64,000 bases of DNA from contig NZ_LT629705.1 of the NCBI RefSeq assembly GCF_900103875.1, forward strand, positions 3,109,001 through 3,173,000, given 5' to 3'. This document shows positions 36,933 through 45,992 of this stretch, piece after piece. This DNA comes from Pseudomonas arsenicoxydans. Lineage in GTDB: Bacteria > Pseudomonadota > Gammaproteobacteria > Pseudomonadales > Pseudomonadaceae. The stretch's first letter is position 1, and the number at the start of each line of letters is the position of its first letter. Position numbers and translations under genes: made by a program. The notes beneath the pieces are model-generated. The model was given only the letters and a program-made list of their open reading frames with translations. It was not told the origin of the DNA and did not search any database.

Positions 36933-38749
36933 TGTTTATTGAAAGTGTTGTTGTGAGTGGCCCTGAACTTGCAGATGCCGCTGTTTATTTTGAAAAGGGT
37001 GCGAACGTTGTCCAAGGCGGCTCCAATACCGGTAAGTCATACATTGTTCAGTGCATAAAGTTTGCCCTTGGTGCGACCAAACCTCCGAAGCCCATCAAGG
37101 AGTCGCGAGGGTATACCAACGTCAAGGTTAAGTTTGTACACGATGATGAGAGCTCCTTCACCATCGAGAGGGGTCTTACAGCAAGCTCCAAGCCGACCTT
37201 TTACGATGAAGAGGGAAAGGTTCTAACCCTGGGGGTGAAGCACAACCCTAGTAAGATGAACTCGGTCTCCAATCAGTTTTTGGACAGGTTGGGATTGAAT
37301 AGAAAGCTTTTGCTGAAAGGCACAGCTTCGCTAAATAATGCCTCGTTCTCACTTCGCGATTTCGAAAAAGTCTTTTTGATGGATGAAATGCGAATTGTAG
37401 CTGATTACTCTCCTCTGGGGACTGGTCAGAATGATGAGAGCACTAAAGAAACATCTATCCTGAAGCTGTTGCTTACGGGGAAAGACGACGCAGGGGTTAA
37501 ACAAGCCAAGAAGGAGCTGGCGTCAAAGGGGGCGTTGAAGCACCGGGTCACTGCCGTCGAAGGCATCATCAAGCAGTTTTATCCGGGTGACGACGCTGCT
37601 GAGGCTCTTGAACTCCAGAGGCTCAATTCGTTTACCACCCAGGTCGCGTTTCGGCTGAAGTTGGCTGAAACTGAACTGGAAGGCGCGTTCCATTCGAGTG
37701 AAGACTTATTCACCCGGAAGGCCAACCATATCTCTGAACTGGACGCGGTCGCAGGCAAAATTGCTGAAGACAAAGCTCTCCTTGGTCGGTTTGACATGCT
37801 TGGCCAGAAGTACGAATCAGACCGCCAGCGCCTACAGGGCATTGAGCAGGCGGCAGTCCTGCTCAATGATTCAGACACGGTGCTTTGTCCAACCTGTGGC
37901 AATCATTTCGACTCCGAGTCATGCACGACGGATGTTGATGACATCAAGAAGGGTGTTTCCTTCGAATTGGAGCGAATTTCGAAGAACCTCCATGAGCTCG
38001 GGGAAGCTCAGGGATCCCTGGTGGCAGCGATTGAACGGAACACCTCCAGCGCTGAGACCACTAAAACCTCCATCGCCGCACTGGAGAAGCTGATCACCTC
38101 GGAGATCCAGGACTCGGTAGAGGCAGTGAGCGACCTGAGGGAGCTTGCCTCGTGCCTCAAGTATGATCTCTCGACGCTGGATAAGCTCGTTGCCGATAAG
38201 GCCAAGCTGAGGGAGGAGCTGAAACGACTGGGTGTTCTGCTGCTTGAGGAACAAAACAAGTACACCCCTGAAAGCTTTGAGGAGTCTACCAAGCCCCTGG
38301 TGAAAGAGATTCAGGATATCTTGCAGCGCTGGAGCTTCCCGAATTATTTCCCGGTAGAGTTCGACTTCACGGCACGGGACATCACGATTGGCGGGAGTGC
38401 TAGAGGCAATTTCGGCAAGGGATATCGAGCGATCGCTTCCTCTGCATTTGCTCTGGGGCTTATGAATTTGCTGAAGCCTTCTGGACGCCATCCTGGCTTT
38501 GTAGTGCTTGACTCGCCACTGACCACGTACAAGGAAGGGGATCCGGAGCCTGAGGACGATGATGAGGAAGTGGCAGCGGACGTGATTTATGCGTTCTATC
38601 AGGATATTGCAGATAACTTCAAAGATTCTCAGGTTATTATATTTGAGAACAAGGAGCCTGATATGGTGCTCATCCCTCAGATGAATTATCAGCACTTTAC
38701 GAAGAGCAGAAAGAATGGGCGATATGGTTTTTTCCCACTAAGAGGCTGA
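36932..38749 (+). CDS. SMC/RecN-like ABC ATPase with Zn-hook (ABC-3C)
   Basis: This 605-residue ATPase has Walker A GGSNTGKS (residues 29-36), two coiled-coil arms (about 185-300 and 330-440) and a zinc-hook-like CPTCGNHF at the arm tip (near residue 319). A late signature region (GNFGKGYRAIASSAFALGL) and Walker B (GFVVLDSPL, near 523) follow. This is the architecture of Rad50/SMC-type DNA-sensing ATPases. An acidic insert (EPEDDDEEVA) follows Walker B. With its two partners it forms an ABC-3C conflict system that probably senses foreign DNA. Confidence 0.82.
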   Translation: MFIESVVVSGPELADAAVYFEKGANVVQGGSNTGKSYIVQCIKFALGATKPPKPIKESRGYTNVKVKFVHDDESSFTIERGLTASSKPTFYDEEGKVLTLGVKHNPSKMNSVSNQFLDRLGLNRKLLLKGTASLNNASFSLRDFEKVFLMDEMRIVADYSPLGTGQNDESTKETSILKLLLTGKDDAGVKQAKKELASKGALKHRVTAVEGIIKQFYPGDDAAEALELQRLNSFTTQVAFRLKLAETELEGAFHSSEDLFTRKANHISELDAVAGKIAEDKALLGRFDMLGQKYESDRQRLQGIEQAAVLLNDSDTVLCPTCGNHFDSESCTTDVDDIKKGVSFELERISKNLHELGEAQGSLVAAIERNTSSAETTKTSIAALEKLITSEIQDSVEAVSDLRELASCLKYDLSTLDKLVADKAKLREELKRLGVLLLEEQNKYTPESFEESTKPLVKEIQDILQRWSFPNYFPVEFDFTARDITIGGSARGNFGKGYRAIASSAFALGLMNLLKPSGRHPGFVVLDSPLTTYKEGDPEPEDDDEEVAADVIYAFYQDIADNFKDSQVIIFENKEPDMVLIPQMNYQHFTKSRKNGRYGFFPLRG

Positions 38750-38938
38750 TTCAATACTGTGATGTTGTCGGTCACCCGTCACGTGGCGGGCTGATCGACT
38801 AACTGAATTCTGGCTACCTAGTCAGGCAGACTCTCTCCTTTTGATTTATTGATACTGGACACCTTTGAACTAGAGTAGATTAAGTCAAATTTCTTAAAAT
38901 TGCTTGAGATGTAGCGTGCACGTCGAACTAATCTTGGG

Positions 38939-40087
38939 TCACCCGAGTTCAATATTCGGCCCATACGTTAGGATATCCACCAGGCGCAGCGCTTTCCGTG
39001 CATCCGTTTTTAGGTTGACGAACTGCGGTTCGCGCAGGACGGTAATGAGCATTGAGCGATCACCGGCATCTGTTGCAGCTATGAGCAACTGGCGAGTCCA
39101 GTACTTTTTCGAGTCTGGGTTATCAGACGCATACACCGCAGGAAAAGCCTGGCCGGCAGTGAATTCGCCGGCGTATACCGCCGCTAGTGGCGGGGCTGCC
39201 TCCAAAGATGCTTCACGAATAGTGCCTTCGTTGCGATCCATCGAGTCGGGTATGTTTTCTCGTGCGGCTTCAGCTGCAGCAGTTTGTGCGACAGTGAAGG
39301 TCGCAATCTCAGTAGCGGGCGCAAGTGTGCGCTCCTGTCTTTTGGCTTCAAGGGCTCTTATGGCCGCGTTACAGCGCTCTTTGAACTGATCCTGACGGGA
39401 CACCGCCACAGCCCTGCGGAGCTGGCCAATTAGCTGGCCGATGTCGTCGACCATCGATACAAGGAACCAGTATGGACGCTCTGTGCCCTGCTGGCTTAGT
39501 GCGGTGGCAACAAAAGGCCAGACCTCCTGTCCTGTGAGTGTTTGCCTCTGCAGGGTCTCGCGTAGCTGCTCAGGGCCTTGAAGACACAGATCAAGCAGAA
39601 AGGATTCTGGGGGCAGATCCAAGTTTCCTTGATCAAGTCGGCCATTTGCATTTCCCACATCTGCGCCAAATTGCTCACGTGCATGTCCAAAGGCCTGTCG
39701 CATATCCTGCAAGGCGATAGGCAACGCGTTTGGGTCGTTTGGTCGGACGACTATCCTCCTGACCTCCACTCCCTCCCAGGTCAGTGGAACCAAGCGCTTA
39801 TCGGCCTCAGCAGGCGACTCTCGATGATAGGTATCGCCATCGACCTCGATTATGAAGGTGAGCCCCTTGTAGATAACAACGAAGTCAGGCTCCAAACGGT
39901 TGTAGAATTTGCCGATACGAACGAAGACGGGGAGGGGAGCTACAGGCAGCTGTGCACGCGTCAGGGCAATGAAGAGCGTGACCTCGGCTTTCGAGCGAAA
40001 CAGCAGCCCCTGATGCTCCCGGGACGCGATATTGTCACTTCTGACTCGTCCCTGGTTGGTGACGCCTTCACCCTTCACGTAACGCAC
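38939..40087 (-). CDS. PD-(D/E)XK (VSR/DUF559-like) nuclease-domain protein
   Basis: This 382-residue protein has, in residues 30-115, LLFRSKAEVTLFIAL (Glu), RLEPDFVVIYKG (Asp) and TFIIEVDGDTYH (ExD). That is the order of a very-short-patch/DUF559 endonuclease core. The rest is helical, Ala/Glu-rich and without a recognised domain. A GTG at 40087 or 40078 is the probable start. It follows the XRE gene by 11 bp as a two-gene unit and may be an effector controlled by it. A defence role is inference from neighbourhood and fold. Confidence 0.7.
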   Translation of the reverse strand: MRYVKGEGVTNQGRVRSDNIASREHQGLLFRSKAEVTLFIALTRAQLPVAPLPVFVRIGKFYNRLEPDFVVIYKGLTFIIEVDGDTYHRESPAEADKRLVPLTWEGVEVRRIVVRPNDPNALPIALQDMRQAFGHAREQFGADVGNANGRLDQGNLDLPPESFLLDLCLQGPEQLRETLQRQTLTGQEVWPFVATALSQQGTERPYWFLVSMVDDIGQLIGQLRRAVAVSRQDQFKERCNAAIRALEAKRQERTLAPATEIATFTVAQTAAAEAARENIPDSMDRNEGTIREASLEAAPPLAAVYAGEFTAGQAFPAVYASDNPDSKKYWTRQLLIAATDAGDRSMLITVLREPQFVNLKTDARKALRLVDILTYGPNIELG

Positions 40088-40098
40088 TCACCCCTAAA

Positions 40099-40560
40099 TC
40101 AATCGTTTTCTCGCTCGCGTACATGCTTGCTGACGGTTTGCCTTGATACGCCAAGCCGACGGGCAACTTCGGCCTGTGAATGTCCTTCATCCATCAACTC
40201 GAAGATGTCGCTCTTCAGTTTGGTCGCTTTCGCGGTGACAGGGTGTGCGGTTTTGTCCAGTTTGTTGGTAAGCGAGACGTCCAGCAAGTTCGATGAATCG
40301 AGGTCGTCATGGAGGCGACGGAGAATCTCGCGTGGTGATTGCCCACGATGTGCCGCGTAAACGACTGTCAGCAGAGACAGCGGATCAAGTTGAAAGGACT
40401 CAGCAAGCTGCTCACTTACCTCCAGTGACACCGATCTCTCAGCTGCCTCCAAGCGGCTGATTTGAGATTGGTTGATCTGCTTTGCAATTTTCTGCTGCGA
40501 GAGCTTTTTGTGGGCTCGCAGAAATTGCAGTGTTGCGGCATAGGCGGTGCGAAGCGACAT
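40099..40560 (-). CDS. XRE-type regulator with a second C-terminal HTH
   Basis: This 153-residue protein has an N-terminal Cro/CI-type HTH (LSQQKIAKQINQSQISRLEA). Its C-terminal resolvase-like HTH reads GHSQAEVARRLGVSRQTVSK. Two DNA-binding units in one small protein fit a repressor that bridges operator halves. A palindrome with 9 bp arms lies just upstream (40602-40641). It is co-directional with the nuclease-domain gene. Confidence 0.82.
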   Translation of the reverse strand: MSLRTAYAATLQFLRAHKKLSQQKIAKQINQSQISRLEAAERSVSLEVSEQLAESFQLDPLSLLTVVYAAHRGQSPREILRRLHDDLDSSNLLDVSLTNKLDKTAHPVTAKATKLKSDIFELMDEGHSQAEVARRLGVSRQTVSKHVREREND

Positions 40561-40601
40561 TCAAACGTTCCCGTCAAATAGAACGATATGTCGAATTTGT
40601 G

Positions 40602-40641
40602 TTGTCAGACGCAAATGCGTATTGGCATAATGGTCTGACAA
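40602..40641. promoter_or_regulatory. Candidate operator of the XRE regulator
   Basis: TTGTCAGAC and GTCTGACAA are perfect inverted arms separated by 22 bases. Inside is a smaller ATGC...GCAT palindrome and the ATGCGTATTGG core shared with 34330-34340. It lies 42 bp upstream of the XRE start. Confidence 0.6.
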
Positions 40642-40648
40642 GGTCGCT

Positions 40649-40759
40649 ATGTCTGAGACAGACGAGTGGGATAGGCCTTTGGGCAAGCTCCCTATTGCGG
40701 TGCTCGCAGGCGTCAGCATCGAAACGTTCCTTTCGAGAGAAATGCACCTTTCAATATAG
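40649..40759 (+). CDS. Possible 36-residue small protein
   Basis: ATG at 40649 opens a frame beginning MSETDEWDRPLGKLPIAVLA and closing at TAG 40757. It lies divergent from the XRE gene, just beyond the palindromic operator. No ribosome site is obvious and no family is recognised. It may be a remnant. Confidence 0.3.
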   Translation: MSETDEWDRPLGKLPIAVLAGVSIETFLSREMHLSI

Positions 40760-40862
40760 AGCTAAATCGAGTCAGGGCCTTGGTTGTATCTCCCTGATTT
40801 GTGGCGCCGATAATGGATGGCGCTTTCCAGTTGTCGACCTACTTTTTGGAAATGGGCGGAAC

Positions 40863-41423
40863 ATGAAAATCCAGATTTTCTCGGATCTGCACAACGAGTT
40901 CGCCCCGTTCGAACCTCCCACAACTGACGCAGACATCGTCGTGTTGGCCGGCGACATCGACGTCCAGGCGAGAGGTGTGAAATGGGCAAACGAGACCTTC
41001 AACTGCCCCGTGATTTACGTATGCGGGAATCACGAATTTTACAAAGGCCACCTCGATCACACGCTTCGCAAAATGCGAGAGGCAGCGGCACCGCACGTGC
41101 ACGTTTTGGAAAATCAGGTTTGGGTTTGCAACCAGACCCGTTTTTTGGTCACAACGGCTTGGACGGATTTTTCCTCCACCGGTGATGCGGTGGCAGCGAT
41201 GGTGACATGCGGAATGTGGATGAATGACTTCCATGTGATCAGAGCCGAGGAGAGCTTTCGACGGCTACGACCCGCAGACGTGATTGAGAAAAATCGCGAT
41301 GCTTTTGACTTTTTGGTGAGTGAACTCAACAAGCCGTTCGACGGGAAAACCATCGTTGTCACACATCATTGTCCGATCCCGGAAGTCGTTCTGGCGGCGA
41401 TGCAGTTTGTCGAGACGCAGTAG
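40863..41423 (+). CDS. Calcineurin-like metallophosphoesterase, C-terminally shortened
   Basis: This 186-residue protein carries the metal motifs of the family in order: FSDLHNE, VVLAGDIDV, VCGNHEFYKGH and VVTHHCP. It stops about 20 residues after the THH motif. Family members usually continue with a GHxH-type motif and reach 240-280 residues, so the last metal ligand is missing. The end (VLAAMQFVETQ) looks like a junction sequence. It may be inactive or a truncation at a recombination point. Confidence 0.72.
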   Translation: MKIQIFSDLHNEFAPFEPPTTDADIVVLAGDIDVQARGVKWANETFNCPVIYVCGNHEFYKGHLDHTLRKMREAAAPHVHVLENQVWVCNQTRFLVTTAWTDFSSTGDAVAAMVTCGMWMNDFHVIRAEESFRRLRPADVIEKNRDAFDFLVSELNKPFDGKTIVVTHHCPIPEVVLAAMQFVETQ

Positions 41424-41793
41424 ACCTTGCCCAGGAGCGGTCACTGTCGACTTGCGAAGTGTGCGGGCAGATCGGTGTTTTGGGAGGGGAGTGTTGGCTC
41501 AGTGTTCGATGTGTTGATCACATCAATTGGTCGAGCGCGAGTTAGATGGCTGTATTTTTGAAAGAAAAGACCTGCTGTACATCCTGGCTGGCCGAGGGGC
41601 TTGAAAGCCTGTGAACTTGCCTGCTTTTCAAGCGTTCAATGAGTACGGAATTACAGGTAGTGGTGCGTAGCTGTCTTCCTGAAACCTTCCTTTTTGCACC
41701 GATGTTTATCACTCTCTCCTAAACCGTCTTTCAGTTCGCTGGGCTCACTCACGATTGAACTGCAAAGCCACCTTAGCACTGCGAGAAACCTAA
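41424..41793. other. Gene-free interval between phosphoesterase and serS
   Basis: About 370 bp has no supported gene. The last 25 bases before serS (ending GCGAGAAACCTAA) look like the normal Pseudomonas serS upstream sequence, so that copy was probably acquired with a short piece of its 5' flank. Confidence 0.4.
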
Positions 41794-43463
<1,670 letters not shown>

Positions 43464-43530
43464 GAGCCGCCCTCTGCCAAGTGAATTGCACTGCATTGAG
43501 AAGTGCTTGGAATCGTCGGAAAGTGATTCG

Positions 43531-43686
43531 ATGGTGCTCAGGATTTTGGGCTTGCTGGCCGCAGACATCGACGAGCATCCGGGACGATTGAAGGCTGTTG
43601 ACTCAGAATTGCTCGCCCGCATCAACTCGCTAGTCGGTGATGTGCAGATTGATCTCACTGAGCCGCTCTGCCGAGATGACGAATAA
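43531..43686 (+). pseudogene. 3' fragment of a PrlF-type antitoxin gene
   Basis: The segment LRILGLLAADIDEHPGRLKA, then RINSLVGDVQIDLTEPLCRDDE, matches the C-terminal half of PrlF antitoxins of the PrlF-YhaV system. The AbrB-like N-terminal domain is absent. No yhaV toxin follows. It is probably a broken remnant, though translation from ATG 43531 would give 51 residues. Confidence 0.6.
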
Positions 43687-43737
43687 AAAAGGCTGGCCGC
43701 AGTCCACTAAACGATCCGTGTTTGCATGGCCTGACAG

Positions 43738-43899
43738 TCAACTGCAATCATTCAGATGATTCGCCAGCGCCTCAAACAGCGCCTCTTGCAAACGCCGTCT
43801 CTCCCTTGTCTCCCTTGGGTCATCATCCGTCAGCACATCGCTTTGGCAGTGCCTCAGCAATGCCTCACAGTCGTTTGTGTTCAAATCAAACTGAATCAA
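43738..43899 (-). CDS. Small hypothetical protein
   Basis: This 53-residue protein would start at TTG 43899 behind GAGAAG and begin MIQFDLNTNDCEALLRHCQS. Its start overlaps the end of the upstream gene by 14 bp, which suggests coupling. It is charged and helical in its second half. No family was recognised. Confidence 0.4.
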   Translation of the reverse strand: MIQFDLNTNDCEALLRHCQSDVLTDDDPRETRERRRLQEALFEALANHLNDCS

Positions 43900-44308
43900 T
43901 TTTAAGCTTCTCTCGGTGGGCTGCGAGATGCTGCATTTCGCGCACCCAACCCCGGAGAAAACGACGCCAGTCACGTGCGTAGCTACCCTCGGGCAATCGT
44001 GATGATAGGACACTCGCCGCTTCAAATCGCGTGTGCCAAGGTTGGGGAATGTGCTGGTCGAGTACGATCACGAAATGGTGGCCATCGCTTCCCTTGAAAG
44101 GGGTTTCTGGAACACGTTCATGCAACTCATCAATCGACATTGAACAGGCATCACCGATTGGGTTTTCGAGATCCTGATGATCGATGTCTTCAAGCTTGGC
44201 AAGGAGAGGTTTCGCTTCTTCAGAACCAGGTTGTATGCACTCTAAATTCCACAACAGCTCACGTCTTTTGCGCTCGCGTTGCCATAAGGTTTTTAGGTCT
44301 GTGCCCAT
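43886..44308 (-). CDS. Hypothetical protein
   Basis: This 140-residue protein begins MGTDLKTLWQRERKRRELLW. It has a mixed-charge N-terminal helix and a globular C-terminal half (FVIVLDQHIPQPWHTRFEAA, then ARDWRRFLRGWVREMQHL). No known domain was recognised. It precedes the 53-residue gene on the same strand. Coding is supported by its amino-acid pattern more than by a ribosome site, which is weak. Confidence 0.5.
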   Translation of the reverse strand: MGTDLKTLWQRERKRRELLWNLECIQPGSEEAKPLLAKLEDIDHQDLENPIGDACSMSIDELHERVPETPFKGSDGHHFVIVLDQHIPQPWHTRFEAASVLSSRLPEGSYARDWRRFLRGWVREMQHLAAHREKLKIDSV

Positions 44309-44560
44309 CAATGTTTCATTACCTCGGTATACGTAGGTCAGTTGGCGAGTAGCGCGTTGTGGGTAGGAAAAGTCCTCTCTTGAGATTGAAATCTTTACTT
44401 TGAGCAGAGGACTCCGGGCTCAGATTTCGCATAGCTGCGCGCAAAAAAGGCGTTTTCAGCAGTCAGTATCTGGGCAGTTTGGAAGAATCGACTTTTTCAA
44501 CACAATCGGCCAGGAGCAGCCATTCGCATTTTCACGTATGGCCGCGCGTGCATATTGTAT

Positions 44561-45676
44561 TCAACGGTTCTTTTCCCACTGATCATTGCTCATCGCAAGG
44601 CGGAACCCGAGATGTGACATGGAATTCATAGGATCCGCACCCTGCCTAGCACTGACTCGAAAGCTCGTACAGTAGCTGTCACTACAAAGAAAAGAACCAC
44701 CTCGAATCACGCGTTGCGGTGCATTCGCTGTTACTCCCAGACTTGGATCATAGCTCTCGGATGGGCCCAGAGGGTTAAACGAGACTCCGCCAGCCGACTG
44801 ACGTTTGAGTTCAAGGTTAAAGGCATCAGTACGATACCAATCGGCGACCCACTGCCAGACGTTTCCGGACATATCGTATAATCCGTAGGCGTTGGGTCTG
44901 TAACTACCTACCGGTTTTGTTCCGATTTTGTATTTATTGCTCGACCTGGCAACAGGAAAAGGCTGAACTTCATCCCAGGTATTGGCCATCTTTTCGCCAC
45001 TGGGCGTGAACTCATTCCCCCACGCATAGTTCGCTTGTTCCAGTCCCCCTCTTGCCGCGTACTCCCATTCGGCCTCGGTGAGTAGGCGCTTGTGCGCCCA
45101 TGCAGCGTACGCCTGCACATCTTCACTTGAAACCTGAACAACTGGATGGTTTTCCTTGCCCTCGATTGTACTGTCAGGCCCCAGCGGGTGACGCCAGTCA
45201 GCCCCGGGGACAAATGCCCACCACTGGCTGAAATCATTGAGCGGGATCGGCCTGTCTGTACCCACAAAAACCATTGCGCCAGGTACCATGAGGCTGTCAT
45301 CCGGCTCAGGTGTACCCACCGGCAGTTGGACTTTCAGATCTTCCCATTTGGGTTTGCGTTCGGCGGTGGTGACGTAATGCGTTTCAGAAATGAAACGGGC
45401 GAAATCGGCATTGGTGACGTCGTAGCGGTCAATCCAAAACCCATCGAGTCGAACCTTGTGCGCCGGCCCTTCGTTTGGCCGAGCCTGCTTATGATCGCTC
45501 CCCATCAAAAATTCGCCAGGAGGAAGCCAGACCATATCCAGGGGGCCACTTTTTCCATCACCCAAAATCAAAGGTGACGGATGACGAATGTACTGATACA
45601 CCGCAAAAGTCACGCCGGCAGACACTACCCCGACTAAGACTATGGCAATGCCCCAGCGCCGTTTCCTGACAAGCAT
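44561..45676 (-). CDS. Membrane-anchored formylglycine-generating enzyme family protein
   Basis: This 371-residue protein has an N-terminal transmembrane anchor (RWGIAIVLVGVVSAGVTFAV) and a full SUMF1/FGE domain (MVWLPPGEFLMGSD; LLTEAEWEYAARGG; GLYDMSGNVWQWVADWY). The copper-binding cysteine pair of true FGEs is present in GGSFLCSDSYCTSFR (Cys331 and Cys336). It should oxidise the sulfatase Cys to formylglycine, here on the periplasmic side. It is divergent from the sulfatase gene by 316 bp. Confidence 0.9.
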   Translation of the reverse strand: MLVRKRRWGIAIVLVGVVSAGVTFAVYQYIRHPSPLILGDGKSGPLDMVWLPPGEFLMGSDHKQARPNEGPAHKVRLDGFWIDRYDVTNADFARFISETHYVTTAERKPKWEDLKVQLPVGTPEPDDSLMVPGAMVFVGTDRPIPLNDFSQWWAFVPGADWRHPLGPDSTIEGKENHPVVQVSSEDVQAYAAWAHKRLLTEAEWEYAARGGLEQANYAWGNEFTPSGEKMANTWDEVQPFPVARSSNKYKIGTKPVGSYRPNAYGLYDMSGNVWQWVADWYRTDAFNLELKRQSAGGVSFNPLGPSESYDPSLGVTANAPQRVIRGGSFLCSDSYCTSFRVSARQGADPMNSMSHLGFRLAMSNDQWEKNR

Positions 45677-45992
45677 TTGCGCTTCCCATAGTTACTCTGG
45701 CTGAAGCTTTTCCTCAGCCTCTCTGGCGTCAAGATCATTTATAGACGCAGTGCCTTTGTTGTCAACGGCCATACCGTTCACAAACGACACCACGATCCCG
45801 CTGACACCGCGCCAGCTGATATATCTGGCGCGCTGGTTGTGCTGCAGATCGTTGGACGAATGCGCCCGGCGAAATTGATTAAGTTGATATTTGTCAATTA
45901 ACGCAGAACAACCAAGGCGGGCTTTGAATCGAAAGCTATCATTAAGCCGACCAGTCACTGACTCGCAGCGGAACATCCCCGCGCTGGAGCAC
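45677..45992. other. Divergent promoter region of FGE and sulfatase genes
   Basis: No gene is supported. The interval has AT-rich stretches near 45880-45900 suited to promoters for both genes. No clear operator was found. Confidence 0.4.

Noticed and set aside
35427..38749. Considered as a type I/III restriction-modification or Wadjet/Lamassu locus
   Set aside because: There is no methyltransferase, JetD or Lamassu effector. The small middle component and the C-terminal domain of the effector fit ABC-3C better.
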